From contig JABGXW010000034.1 of NCBI GenBank assembly GCA_018675575.1, forward strand, positions 1 through 64,000: DNA of 64,000 nt. Direction: 5' to 3'. Below are positions 17,586 through 26,213 of the stretch, piece by piece. Within the stretch, counting starts at the first letter, position 1. Every line of letters starts with the position of its first letter. The notes under the pieces are model-generated. The model saw only the letters and a program-made list of their open reading frames with translations, was not told the DNA's origin and ran no database searches. The translations under genes were made by a program, and so were the position numbers. Origin of the DNA: Bacteriovoracaceae bacterium. Its GTDB lineage: Bacteria > Bdellovibrionota > Bacteriovoracia > Bacteriovoracales > Bacteriovoracaceae.

Positions 17586-18273
17586 AGAAAAAATTGAAAT
17601 TAAAGGAACAAGATACCCGCTGATTGATCAAATTAGAGGCTTCGCTGTTCTTCTCATGGTCATTTTTCATTTTTCCTTTGACCTTGCTCTTTTTCAATGG
17701 GTACAAATAGATTTTCAAAAAGATTTATTTTGGTGGGGACTTCCAAGATTAATTGTTTTCCTTTTCCTCTTTTCAATGGGTCTTTCAACTCCGCTAAGTC
17801 AAGGTAGAGAAATTAATTTTAAATTTCTCAAGAAAAGATTATTTAAACTAGTTTCATTTGCAATCATAATTAGTGCAGGCACCTATTTTATGTTCCGTAG
17901 CCGATGGATTTACTTCGGTACTCTTCACTGTATTGCCGTGGCCTCCATTTTTATTCTTCCCTTTAGAAATAGACCTATTCTTAGCTTAGTACTCGGTAGC
18001 GCAATTGTTCTTGCTTCGGTCTTTTTAAAGCTAAACATCCCATGGATAGAGCTAGATCATAAGTCTATGGACTATATTCCTCTATTTCCTTGGGTAGGAA
18101 TAGTTATGTGGGGAGTATTTGCATCGCATAAAAACCTACATCACTTTGAATTTAAAGAAAATAAATTTTTACTATTTTTAGAATGGCAGGGTAAACATTC
18201 CCTTAACATTTATATTCTTCATCAACCCATCATGTATTCCATTCTTTATATGCTGTATCTCGTCCTTAGATAA
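17578..18273 (+). CDS. DUF1624 / HGSNAT-like multipass membrane protein
   Basis: The 231-residue protein has about seven predicted membrane segments and the family opening YPLIDQIRGFAVLLMVIFHFSFD. This is typical of the DUF1624 branch of the heparan-alpha-glucosaminide N-acetyltransferase/acyltransferase-3-like superfamily. The conserved Arg and His of this motif are present. The role in bacteria is unknown; transfer of an acyl group across the inner membrane is the best guess. It overlaps the TPK-like gene by 8 bases. Confidence 0.75.
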   Translation: MNKEKIEIKGTRYPLIDQIRGFAVLLMVIFHFSFDLALFQWVQIDFQKDLFWWGLPRLIVFLFLFSMGLSTPLSQGREINFKFLKKRLFKLVSFAIIISAGTYFMFRSRWIYFGTLHCIAVASIFILPFRNRPILSLVLGSAIVLASVFLKLNIPWIELDHKSMDYIPLFPWVGIVMWGVFASHKNLHHFEFKENKFLLFLEWQGKHSLNIYILHQPIMYSILYMLYLVLR

Positions 18274-18342
18274 GCCTTGTTTACGTGCTCTCTAGCATGG
18301 TAAATTATTATAGAAAAATATAAATTACGCTTACGGAAAGAT

Positions 18343-19938
18343 ATGAAATTTACCTTTGAGAAATTTGAAAAAACAGTCGGAAATATGAAGTTTGCCGTTC
18401 TCTCAATTTCCCTTTTTACCTTATTTATGATTGTCGGAACGCTCCTAGAGAGCTACTTTGGAACTGATTATGCTAATAGAATAATCTATAAAAAACTCCC
18501 GTTCATGCTTGTTCAATTTTGTATGTTTGCGAGTATTTTGTTCGCTGCCTTCTTGCGCTTACCACCTAAAAAAAGACTTTATGGTTTTTATACCATTCAT
18601 ACAGGGCTAATTTTAATTGGTTGTGGATCTGTGGTTACTTACATCGCAGGAGTTGATGGTAGCATTTATCTGCCACCAGGAGGTCCGGCCCGTCATATTG
18701 TGCTGTCAGATGACATCCTCAAAATAACTTATCCAAATGAAGGGCGACAAATCACAGCCGATCTACCCTATACTGCATTTCAAAGTAATTTCAATAAACA
18801 ATTTGAAGAACTTAATTTTCTTCGCTACTTCCCCTACTCTATGGATGTCACAAAATGGGATTATGGAGACAAAACTTATCCAAGTTTTCAAAGTATCCAT
18901 AGTACAGAATATATGATTTATAATGACAGGTTTTCACAAAAGTTTACCATGTCGCTACACCCAGAGGCGATAGACTATACCTCAAGTACCCAGCTTGGCC
19001 CTTTAGGAGTACATTACTTACCAAGTTCTCTTGCTGAATGTTTTAATTTAAAATCAGAAACGGGACTTGTGTTATGGAACTCGATTAAAAATAAGTGTTT
19101 TACCTTTGAATCTTTTAAATCAAAGATACAAACCATAAAAAAAACAAAAAAGAGATTTTTTGTTATCCAAGAAAACAATGATTTATTAACTTTTTTTCCT
19201 GATCTCAGTCCTTTCCCTTTAAATAAAGAACTAATGCCTGTCCGAAACTCTCCTCTACGTGTATTTAATCTCGGTATTTTTGAAAACAAACCGAACCTCT
19301 TTGTCTTTGGAAAAAAAACTGCCTATTACAAAGACGGTGTCTGGACTATGAAAGAATTTAATGGAAAATCAGTTGAACTTCCCTGGATGGGTTTTCACGT
19401 AGAGATGTTAAAACATAATGATTATAAGTTTCCTTCCAAAGTTCCTGAATATGTAACCCCTATTCAAAAGAATAGTAAAATTATAAGAGGTGATCAAAGA
19501 GCTATCGAACTTATTGTTAAAGGTAAAAAGTATTGGATTACAGATCGAAGACCAATTAGTCTTATGCTTGGACCAAGAAAAGTTATCGTTGAAATTACAA
19601 AAAAGCAGGTGAAACTTCCTTTTGAAATCGTATTGAGGAATTTTAAAATGGACAAAAATCCAGGAACCAACAGTCCTGCAAGTTACGAGAGCTTTGTTAC
19701 TTTATTTACAAAAAAAGGACCGGTTGAACAGCATGTCTACATGAATAATCCATTTAAAAAGTCTGGTTTCACTTTTTATCAAGCATCTTATAATCAAAAC
19801 CAAGATGGAAGTTATAGCTCAACACTTTCTGCTAATGTTGATCAGGGACGACCTATAAAGTACTTTGGCTCATTCTTATTAGTCATAGGTTGTATTTGGC
19901 ATTTTTATATCAACAGACAAAAGGATCTTATCACATGA
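18343..19938 (+). CDS. resB: ResB-like cytochrome c maturation protein
   Basis: ResB (CcsB/Ccs1) forms the haem-handling complex of system II cytochrome c biogenesis with ResC. The 531-residue product has N-terminal membrane helices (FAVLSISLFTLFMIVGTLLE and two more by residue 110), a large periplasmic domain and one C-terminal helix (about 505-525, FGSFLLVIGCIWHFYINR). The periplasmic YQASYNQ segment just before the last helix is characteristic of ResB. A GGAAAG ribosome site precedes the ATG. Its stop codon overlaps the resC start as ATGA, showing translational coupling. Confidence 0.88.
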   Translation: MKFTFEKFEKTVGNMKFAVLSISLFTLFMIVGTLLESYFGTDYANRIIYKKLPFMLVQFCMFASILFAAFLRLPPKKRLYGFYTIHTGLILIGCGSVVTYIAGVDGSIYLPPGGPARHIVLSDDILKITYPNEGRQITADLPYTAFQSNFNKQFEELNFLRYFPYSMDVTKWDYGDKTYPSFQSIHSTEYMIYNDRFSQKFTMSLHPEAIDYTSSTQLGPLGVHYLPSSLAECFNLKSETGLVLWNSIKNKCFTFESFKSKIQTIKKTKKRFFVIQENNDLLTFFPDLSPFPLNKELMPVRNSPLRVFNLGIFENKPNLFVFGKKTAYYKDGVWTMKEFNGKSVELPWMGFHVEMLKHNDYKFPSKVPEYVTPIQKNSKIIRGDQRAIELIVKGKKYWITDRRPISLMLGPRKVIVEITKKQVKLPFEIVLRNFKMDKNPGTNSPASYESFVTLFTKKGPVEQHVYMNNPFKKSGFTFYQASYNQNQDGSYSSTLSANVDQGRPIKYFGSFLLVIGCIWHFYINRQKDLIT

Positions 19939-21473
19939 AAATAATTTTACTCTTACTACTTGTCTCATTATCTTTTATTTCACCAGAAGTCATGTCCCAA
20001 GATTCAGAGCCTTATTTTTGTACTAAGGCGCTAGACGATATGCCGATTCAACAATCAGGGCGAATAAAACCACTTTACGTTCACGCTAATGAATCCATTA
20101 AATATCTTATGGGCAAAAAGAAAATTAAAAGCTATGGTGCCGTAGAAATATTCTGTCTACTCTCTGTGCAATCTTTATCCTTAAAAAATTCACTGAATTT
20201 TAAAGCAAGAATAGATCATATAAAGCTTAGAGAATATCTTGGTCTAAATGATCAAAATAAGACCATGTTATTTTCTACACTGCTTGAAAAGAAAGATGAA
20301 CTGATTATTGAACTTAGAAAGGCTAAAGAGCATAGCTCTTATTATAAGTCCTTAAATGAAATTCTTAATCGAGTTGCGCTTTACGAAGATATAATAAACG
20401 GTAATAACTGGACCTTACCTTCTTTTGAAAGTGGTGGAACTACTTGGCAACCTCTAAATAAATATCTCACAGAAGAAAAACTAACCTCAATGCCAGCAGG
20501 AACAACGATTTCAACCATCTTTACATCTATACGTGAAAAATTTAAGAAACAAAGTCATTCTGAATTTTATCTTGAATTAAGAATGGTTAAAATGAGACTG
20601 CCTGTTATTGCTTTATTACTAACAATTTTAGCACTTGCAGCAGTGGTTCTCAGCACTAATTTAAAATATACTTTAATCTTTTCTGTTCTAACTGTTCTGA
20701 CCCAGATCACCTATATTACTTTTAGAGTTCTTATTTCAGGAAGAGCTCCAATTACAAATATGTATGAAACTGTTCTTTTCTCTGGTCTTGCCGCCTTAAT
20801 TATTTCTCTTATAGTAGGCCATCTCAAAAAAGAAAAGCAATATATAACAGTTGGACTCATTTACAATTTCTTAACACTGATGATGATTCTCTTTTCAGGA
20901 TCTATGCTTTCAAGTTCTATTTCTCCTTTAGTTCCGGTTTTAAGAGATAATTTCTGGCTTTCAACCCATGTAACTTCAATCATCATGTCATATGGAGCAC
21001 TGGCCTTAAGTTGGGTCTTAGCTAATATGATTTTAATTAAAGCAGCAACTAAAGGTGTGAGTAAAAAGGAATTAAAGTCAGCTTCAGATCAGATTTATGC
21101 CTGCATCATATGTGGTATCATTCTTCTCGCTAATGGAATTATTCTAGGCGGCGTTTGGGCCGATTATTCTTGGGGGCGATTTTGGGGCTGGGATCCTAAA
21201 GAAACTTGGAGTTTAATTGTACTTTGTATTTATATGGCCATTCTTCATGGAAAATATACTTCCTGGATTCCCCATAAAAGATTTATCCCACTTGTGGCCT
21301 GTGCATTTTTGTCAGTAATGATGGCATGGTTTGGTGTGAATTATATTCTTGCTTCTGGACTTCATTCTTATGGATTTAGCGAGGGAGGGGCCTTGTTTCT
21401 TGGAGTCTTTTTCTTAACTCAGATTGCTTTAGTTATAATTACAACTCCTAAACTTTTAAAGGAAGTTGTTTAA
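19935..21473 (+). CDS. resC: ResC/CcsA-like cytochrome c maturation protein
   Basis: The 512-residue product has a signal-like N-terminus (MKIILLLLLVSLSF) and a periplasmic region of about 190 residues. A CcsA-type membrane domain with about eight helices follows, including the haem-binding WGRFWGWDPKETWSLI motif at about residue 420. Conserved histidines lie near 360 (STHVTS) and 480 (GLHSYGF). It holds haem for attachment to apocytochromes at the outer face of the inner membrane. The ATG at 19935 is chosen because it overlaps the resB stop; a longer in-frame start at 19890 lies inside resB. The N-terminal periplasmic extension is longer than in minimal CcsA proteins. Confidence 0.9.
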   Translation: MKIILLLLLVSLSFISPEVMSQDSEPYFCTKALDDMPIQQSGRIKPLYVHANESIKYLMGKKKIKSYGAVEIFCLLSVQSLSLKNSLNFKARIDHIKLREYLGLNDQNKTMLFSTLLEKKDELIIELRKAKEHSSYYKSLNEILNRVALYEDIINGNNWTLPSFESGGTTWQPLNKYLTEEKLTSMPAGTTISTIFTSIREKFKKQSHSEFYLELRMVKMRLPVIALLLTILALAAVVLSTNLKYTLIFSVLTVLTQITYITFRVLISGRAPITNMYETVLFSGLAALIISLIVGHLKKEKQYITVGLIYNFLTLMMILFSGSMLSSSISPLVPVLRDNFWLSTHVTSIIMSYGALALSWVLANMILIKAATKGVSKKELKSASDQIYACIICGIILLANGIILGGVWADYSWGRFWGWDPKETWSLIVLCIYMAILHGKYTSWIPHKRFIPLVACAFLSVMMAWFGVNYILASGLHSYGFSEGGALFLGVFFLTQIALVIITTPKLLKEVV

Positions 21474-21669
21474 AATTTAAATAACTTAAAAGACTCATTT
21501 GCGAGAAAAATGAAGCTAAAACCAGCATAAATATGCCTGTCTTCAATTGTACACCTGACTTATTTACGCAATTAATGAATTTCTATTTTTAATAAGGGAA
21601 ATTTGTTCTGATCAGAATTAATTAAGATTAATCAGTCTACTAGAATGTTTTTTAACCGATAATTATTGC

Positions 21670-22098
21670 ATGAGATTGACCTCTATGATGTTCTTATTTC
21701 TTTTGTTCTTCTTTAATTATGAAAGTTTAGATGCCTGTGAGAAATCACAACTTTATGGAGAGATTGAGAAAAAAGAAAGACGAGGTAATGAAATTATAAA
21801 ACATACAAAGTTTATAGATGTTCCAAAAGTCATGAATCATGATTCGAGTGATTTTGGACGATTAATGATTAAAGATCTTTATCTAAATAATGTCTTAATT
21901 AAATATTCTCCTGATAATAAAAAGAGCTTAAAGCAGTTAGCTTTTAAAATAGATGAATCGATTATTTTAGATTTTAATCTAAAGATATTTGAACAAAAAA
22001 TAGAATTATTAAGACCAGGTGTTCTGACGTTTATTTTTAAAAAAAATAAAAAGATACTTTGTACTAAGATTATCAGATTTGTAGGAGCAAGTGGATGA
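21670..22098 (+). CDS. Small secreted protein of unknown function
   Basis: The 142-residue product has a signal peptide (MRLTSMMFLFLLFFF, cleavage near DAC). Its mature domain is beta-rich and ends in a Lys-rich strand followed by CTKIIRFVGASG. Two cysteines (about residues 23 and 134) may form a disulphide. No family is recognised. Its last four bases overlap the next gene as ATGA, so the two secreted proteins are made together and may work as a pair. Confidence 0.65.
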   Translation: MRLTSMMFLFLLFFFNYESLDACEKSQLYGEIEKKERRGNEIIKHTKFIDVPKVMNHDSSDFGRLMIKDLYLNNVLIKYSPDNKKSLKQLAFKIDESIILDFNLKIFEQKIELLRPGVLTFIFKKNKKILCTKIIRFVGASG

Positions 22099-23465
22099 AT
22101 AAATTGTTAATCCTTGAAATTATAATATCACTCTTTTGTCATTCTCTTTATGCTCAAGATGACTCCTTAATATTGCCGTCAGCACCTGAGTTTCTTTGTA
22201 ATCAGCAAAAACTCGCCGTTCCCCCATTTTATATTTCAGATGAGTACGAACAAGGAGATAGGATTTGGGAAAATTTTAGAAAATTTGAAAATGACAAGAT
22301 TGTAGATAAATATATTCCTAGAGGATCCATCGTTTACACTCCTGAAGAAATGATTGGAACTGAAGGCTCAACCGGAAGAGTTCCCGTCAAAATTCTCTCT
22401 GTGCCTAGCAAAGAAAATGAAGATAGGATTAGAAATAGCAAGTCTAATAGAAGAAATTCAATAGAAGATAAAGTGGCTGATTCAAAGTCTTTAAAAGGAA
22501 TAAATAGAAAAAGAGTTAAAGTTAATGATATCGGTTGGATCGGAAAAGCTTCTCTTAAAGAAGCAAAAAATCATACCTTTATGGTTACAAAAGATTCACC
22601 TATTTATAAATCGCCAGCAGGTACAGCAATTAGCGATAAGCAAATTACTTTGTCTTATGATGATACTGGCTATGATGTTTTACGTTGCTGTACTCCAGAC
22701 ACCTTTAATGGACCAATAACTTGTTTCGATAGATATAAATTTATTTTACAAGATTTAGAAGGAAATGATTTAGAATCTTTTTATGTGAAAAACTTAGAAT
22801 GTTCATTCATTCAAAACCTTGCTCCCATTTCTAATACCATCATAACTCCGATAAAATCCATTCTCAATTTAATGAGAGTAGAGAGTCCTAAATTTAGTAT
22901 TGATGAACTAGAGTTGTTACCGTCATATCAAAGCTGGTCAGGATATACTTCAAGAATCAAAAGATCTGAGATGGCCAAAATGCCTTATGATAATGAAACG
23001 AGTCAGGGACCATTTGGTTCTTACCACTATAGACCAGATGATCAACAAAACTCTGATGCTTACATGAAACCGAACTCCCAATGCGCATTATTACAGGTAC
23101 TGAAAAAGCATCAGGAAAGCTGCACTACAGCTGGATGCCAGGTTCAATTAGGAGATATGTATCATCATGATAATTGGGGATCGCATGAAAGTCATGATTC
23201 TGGAGAATGTGTAGATATTAGGCCTTTTAGAAAAAATGATGATGATAATGCTGGTCTTAGCTATACACAAACAAGTAGATATGACAGAGAGAAGACCAAG
23301 AGTTTTATCAAATTACTGCGCGATTCAGGAGCAAGAGTTATTATCTTTAACGATACTCAAATTACTGCGAGAAGATTAGAAAATCATAATAATCATATTC
23401 ATGTATGCTTTGGTGAAAATCGTCAAAAAGTTAAGAATACCTGTAAGAATGGATTTGCTGAATGA
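22095..23465 (+). CDS. Secreted LAS-type metallopeptidase-like protein with SH3-like region
   Basis: The 456-residue precursor has a signal peptide (cleavage near SLYAQ). A central segment (about residues 145-215, GWIGKASL, DSPIYKSPAGTAI) looks like a bacterial SH3 domain. The C-terminal part (about 350-450) contains NWGSHESHDSGECVDIRP and NHNNHIHVCFG. These match the HxxxxxxxD and HxH zinc ligands of LAS peptidases (M15/MepA type), which cut peptidoglycan cross-links. This supports a periplasmic or exported murein hydrolase, but the sequence is divergent. Its partner upstream is translationally coupled. Confidence 0.65.
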   Translation: MNKLLILEIIISLFCHSLYAQDDSLILPSAPEFLCNQQKLAVPPFYISDEYEQGDRIWENFRKFENDKIVDKYIPRGSIVYTPEEMIGTEGSTGRVPVKILSVPSKENEDRIRNSKSNRRNSIEDKVADSKSLKGINRKRVKVNDIGWIGKASLKEAKNHTFMVTKDSPIYKSPAGTAISDKQITLSYDDTGYDVLRCCTPDTFNGPITCFDRYKFILQDLEGNDLESFYVKNLECSFIQNLAPISNTIITPIKSILNLMRVESPKFSIDELELLPSYQSWSGYTSRIKRSEMAKMPYDNETSQGPFGSYHYRPDDQQNSDAYMKPNSQCALLQVLKKHQESCTTAGCQVQLGDMYHHDNWGSHESHDSGECVDIRPFRKNDDDNAGLSYTQTSRYDREKTKSFIKLLRDSGARVIIFNDTQITARRLENHNNHIHVCFGENRQKVKNTCKNGFAE

Positions 23466-23484
23466 AATATTTGTCTATATATAT

Positions 23485-23516
23485 TTTTAAAGGGCCAAAA
23501 TAGAGGCCCTTTAAAA
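23485..23516. terminator. Bidirectional hairpin terminator
   Basis: A perfect 12-bp stem (TTTTAAAGGGCC against GGCCCTTTAAAA) with an 8-base loop lies between two convergent genes. A and T tracts within the stem let it work on both strands. Confidence 0.92.
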
Positions 23517-23531
23517 ATAGCTTGTTAAAAT

Positions 23532-24737
23532 TTATAACCGTATATTTATATCAAATGGGTTTTGGTATTGCATAAGCACTTCATCCATTCTTAAAAAATT
23601 ACTTGTGGCCTCAAAATAGCCGTAGAGAGCACCTTCCGTTAGCTTTTGTTTTTCATATGTAGATTTAATATATTTATCACCAATATTTTTAATAAAGTTT
23701 GGTATTGGTAAAAAGCTGATTCCTAAGCCCGCAAGTTGCATAATAATTCTCTTTCTAACCATCTTTTTAGGGTTATCAATATAAAAAGCAATCGCAGGCC
23801 TTGAATTAAAAATCGATTGTCTATCAAATAAATTAATGATGACATTGTCTTCACCTTCCTTGACTGCTTGAAAAGCAAAGTTCATTCTTTTCCCTCTAGT
23901 AGTATAACGATCTCTATGCGCTCTCAGAGTTGAATTTGCTAGTCTTACATTAGTAAAAAACTTATTAATTCCGTATCTTTTCCAGTTTTCTTTAGCTGCA
24001 GTTGATTCCCAAAATGCATACCAAGGAATTCTTGACTCATAAATTGAGGAATAAGCGAGATCTACATCTTCTTTAGAAAGACCTAATTCAGATTCATGAT
24101 TTTCCATATAATGCATAAGCAGGTTTTGATGGAAAAGTCTTTTTTCTCTTATTAGTTTTTCAACTTTTACTAAAACATAGCTTGCAGTATTTAATATTGG
24201 AACAGAGCTAAAGATTTTTTTAGCAAGGCCTAGCCCCCAAGTAACCACTTGGTAAGTAACCTTTCTTTTATAGAAAAAAGTAGTGTCTTGAGTATGCGCT
24301 AATACAGAAGGATTTAATTTGGATAACTCAAACTTTAATTTATTTTCAAATTTTTTAATAAAGTTTCTAAATTTTGGGTTTCCAAAAATTCCATCAACAT
24401 CTAATGTTTCAAGTGCCTTAAGTGAGTCCATAACAATTTTAACATTTTGATTAGACTTTTCATCTAAAGCAAATGCATCTTCATTTAACAATTCTTCAAG
24501 ATCACCATAGTAATCAGATTTAGACTGCATGAGCGCTTGTTCAGTTTTCAAATTTTCTTTAATATATTTTATATATGGAGCAATTGAAAAACCAAACCCC
24601 ATAGAGCGGTCTCTAATTTCTATTAACTTACCATCTTTCTTGATGAAGTTAAACCTTTCATTGAATGTGTCGGGCACGCCCGCAAAGGCGTTGCTAAAAG
24701 ACAGTAGCAAGCTTATTATGATTAAATATTTGTTCAT
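23532..24737 (-). CDS. Secreted protein of unknown function
   Basis: The 401-residue product has a signal peptide (MNKYLIIISLLLSFSNAFA) and a strong GGAGGG ribosome site. The mature protein is mostly helical and basic, with hydrophobic segments at about residues 165-195 (VVTWGLGLAKKIFSSVPILNTASYVLV) and 330-350. These could be membrane-active or buried helices. It has no recognised domain and no catalytic motif. It is a single-gene unit bounded by a terminator downstream. Confidence 0.7.
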   Translation of the reverse strand: MNKYLIIISLLLSFSNAFAGVPDTFNERFNFIKKDGKLIEIRDRSMGFGFSIAPYIKYIKENLKTEQALMQSKSDYYGDLEELLNEDAFALDEKSNQNVKIVMDSLKALETLDVDGIFGNPKFRNFIKKFENKLKFELSKLNPSVLAHTQDTTFFYKRKVTYQVVTWGLGLAKKIFSSVPILNTASYVLVKVEKLIREKRLFHQNLLMHYMENHESELGLSKEDVDLAYSSIYESRIPWYAFWESTAAKENWKRYGINKFFTNVRLANSTLRAHRDRYTTRGKRMNFAFQAVKEGEDNVIINLFDRQSIFNSRPAIAFYIDNPKKMVRKRIIMQLAGLGISFLPIPNFIKNIGDKYIKSTYEKQKLTEGALYGYFEATSNFLRMDEVLMQYQNPFDINIRL

Positions 24738-24851
24738 TGTTTCCCTCCATGAAAACTAATTTACAATTAAATTGTGTATTAACTAATTCTAATGGAAAAA
24801 TGAACTTGTAACCTATATGTTAGAAAAAAAGAGATCACAGAAGCAAATTGC

Positions 24852-25601
24852 TCAAGATTTTTTTGTTCGAAGATATTGAAATTTCATACCAAAGAGTTTT
24901 ATAAAACCCAGAATGAGAGTAAATGATAGAACGGCCTTTAAACCATCCTTCTGCTTGTTATCTTTAGAATCAATTTCTATTGTTCCGCATCCCCCAACCT
25001 TTTGTGTGTTTGGATAGAGATATGTAATACCATCTTCGTCATCTCTAGCTAAAGAGGCTATATTAAAATTCAATGAATAATGCATTAAGGCAGCATCAAA
25101 ATTACTATGACCTAGGCCAAATGCATGTCCAATTTCGTGGGCTATAATCGCCATTTTCTGTGCATCAGTAAGAGCTGCGACCTGTGCACTATCATTAATT
25201 AAAAGACCTCCATAAACGTCAGAACCCGCAGATGCATAGCCCCCCTGACCTGCACTAGCGCCAAAATCATTATTACAACCGACTATAATAGTGTTCACTG
25301 TTCCAGAGTTTGTAATTAAGTCACCAACTGATGATTCTCCATCAGCACTACTTGTAATAACACTTCCTCGTATAAACTTAATTCTACTGGTAGGTACAGA
25401 ATTCCAATATATGTCCATTGATTGTTCAACTAAGTCTAATAATGATGCGGGCGTGATTCCTATGGTTGTGCAATCGTCATTTGTTACATTGAAGATAACT
25501 TCATCAACAGTATATCGAGGAGGATTTTGTGTTAATAAAGTAAAACCAAAAGTAGGCCCTGAAGTTAATAATGTAAACAGAAATATTATAAAAATTTTCA
25601 T
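24852..25601 (-). CDS. Matrixin-like zinc metalloprotease with C-terminal anchor
   Basis: The 249-residue precursor has a signal peptide and a metzincin active site, HEIGHAFGLGHSN, at about residue 155; its three histidines bind zinc. An ALMHYSL segment follows and supplies the Met-turn. The C-terminus is unusual: GGCGTI, then a charged linker, a hydrophobic helix (about 222-242) and a basic tail (YLRTKKS). This is the layout of a tripartite C-terminal sorting signal. The protein is therefore likely delivered to the cell surface or processed by a membrane protease. It is followed on the minus strand by the 23.5-kb gene and preceded by a beta-barrel gene. Confidence 0.85.
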   Translation of the reverse strand: MKIFIIFLFTLLTSGPTFGFTLLTQNPPRYTVDEVIFNVTNDDCTTIGITPASLLDLVEQSMDIYWNSVPTSRIKFIRGSVITSSADGESSVGDLITNSGTVNTIIVGCNNDFGASAGQGGYASAGSDVYGGLLINDSAQVAALTDAQKMAIIAHEIGHAFGLGHSNFDAALMHYSLNFNIASLARDDEDGITYLYPNTQKVGGCGTIEIDSKDNKQKDGLKAVLSFTLILGFIKLFGMKFQYLRTKKS

Positions 25602-25616
25602 ATAGTAACCAGTTGA

Positions 25617-26207
25617 TTATAAATAATAATTAAATGCCAAAGCAAAATTAAACCTCAGAGAGCTTGAACTTAAAACATTCCAAGTATAAGTTTCGATTTT
25701 CACAGCCACTCTAGGTGCCACAAATGTTTCTATACCTAAATTCAAAGTAGAGTTGTAAGAAGAAACAGTTTCATCTGGTAAAAAGTGAGTAGAGGTACCA
25801 CTTCCATTATTTCTTGTAACAGCTCCTCCCTGTCCACTTATTTTTGTAATAAAAACACCTCCACCAAAACGAAAATGTGTTCCCGAAGCTATCATGAGTG
25901 AGAAGTTTGCAAGTCCAAAAATCATTTGTCGAGAGCTCGCTTCATCACCATTACCATTTAAGGCATCAATTTCTCCATAAGATGAATTATTTAATGTTAT
26001 TCCAACTTCTGGAATAAAAAATATATTATCTCTTATATTAAAATATTCATGGAGAGATATGTATGGCCATATTGAAAGAACTGACTCAGTATCACCTTCG
26101 GTACTATTTGTGTATTTTCCAAGAAATGGTGACATTGATCCGACGCCAACCAAGGAATAGGTGTTAAATGAAAATAAAGTAAAAGAAAAAATTATTAATA
26201 ATTTCAT
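25617..26207 (-). CDS. Outer-membrane beta-barrel-like protein
   Basis: The 196-residue product has a signal peptide (MKLLIIFSFTLFSFNTYS). The rest is an alternation of short amphipathic beta strands and Ser/Gly/Asn-rich turns. It ends in FNYYL, and an aromatic C-terminal residue pattern is typical of outer-membrane barrels. Size suggests an 8-strand barrel of the OmpA/OmpX type. It is 15 bases upstream of the matrixin gene on the same strand and 6 bases downstream of the receiver-like gene, so these three are probably co-transcribed. Confidence 0.6.
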   Translation of the reverse strand: MKLLIIFSFTLFSFNTYSLVGVGSMSPFLGKYTNSTEGDTESVLSIWPYISLHEYFNIRDNIFFIPEVGITLNNSSYGEIDALNGNGDEASSRQMIFGLANFSLMIASGTHFRFGGGVFITKISGQGGAVTRNNGSGTSTHFLPDETVSSYNSTLNLGIETFVAPRVAVKIETYTWNVLSSSSLRFNFALAFNYYL

Positions 26208-26213
26208 ATAATT

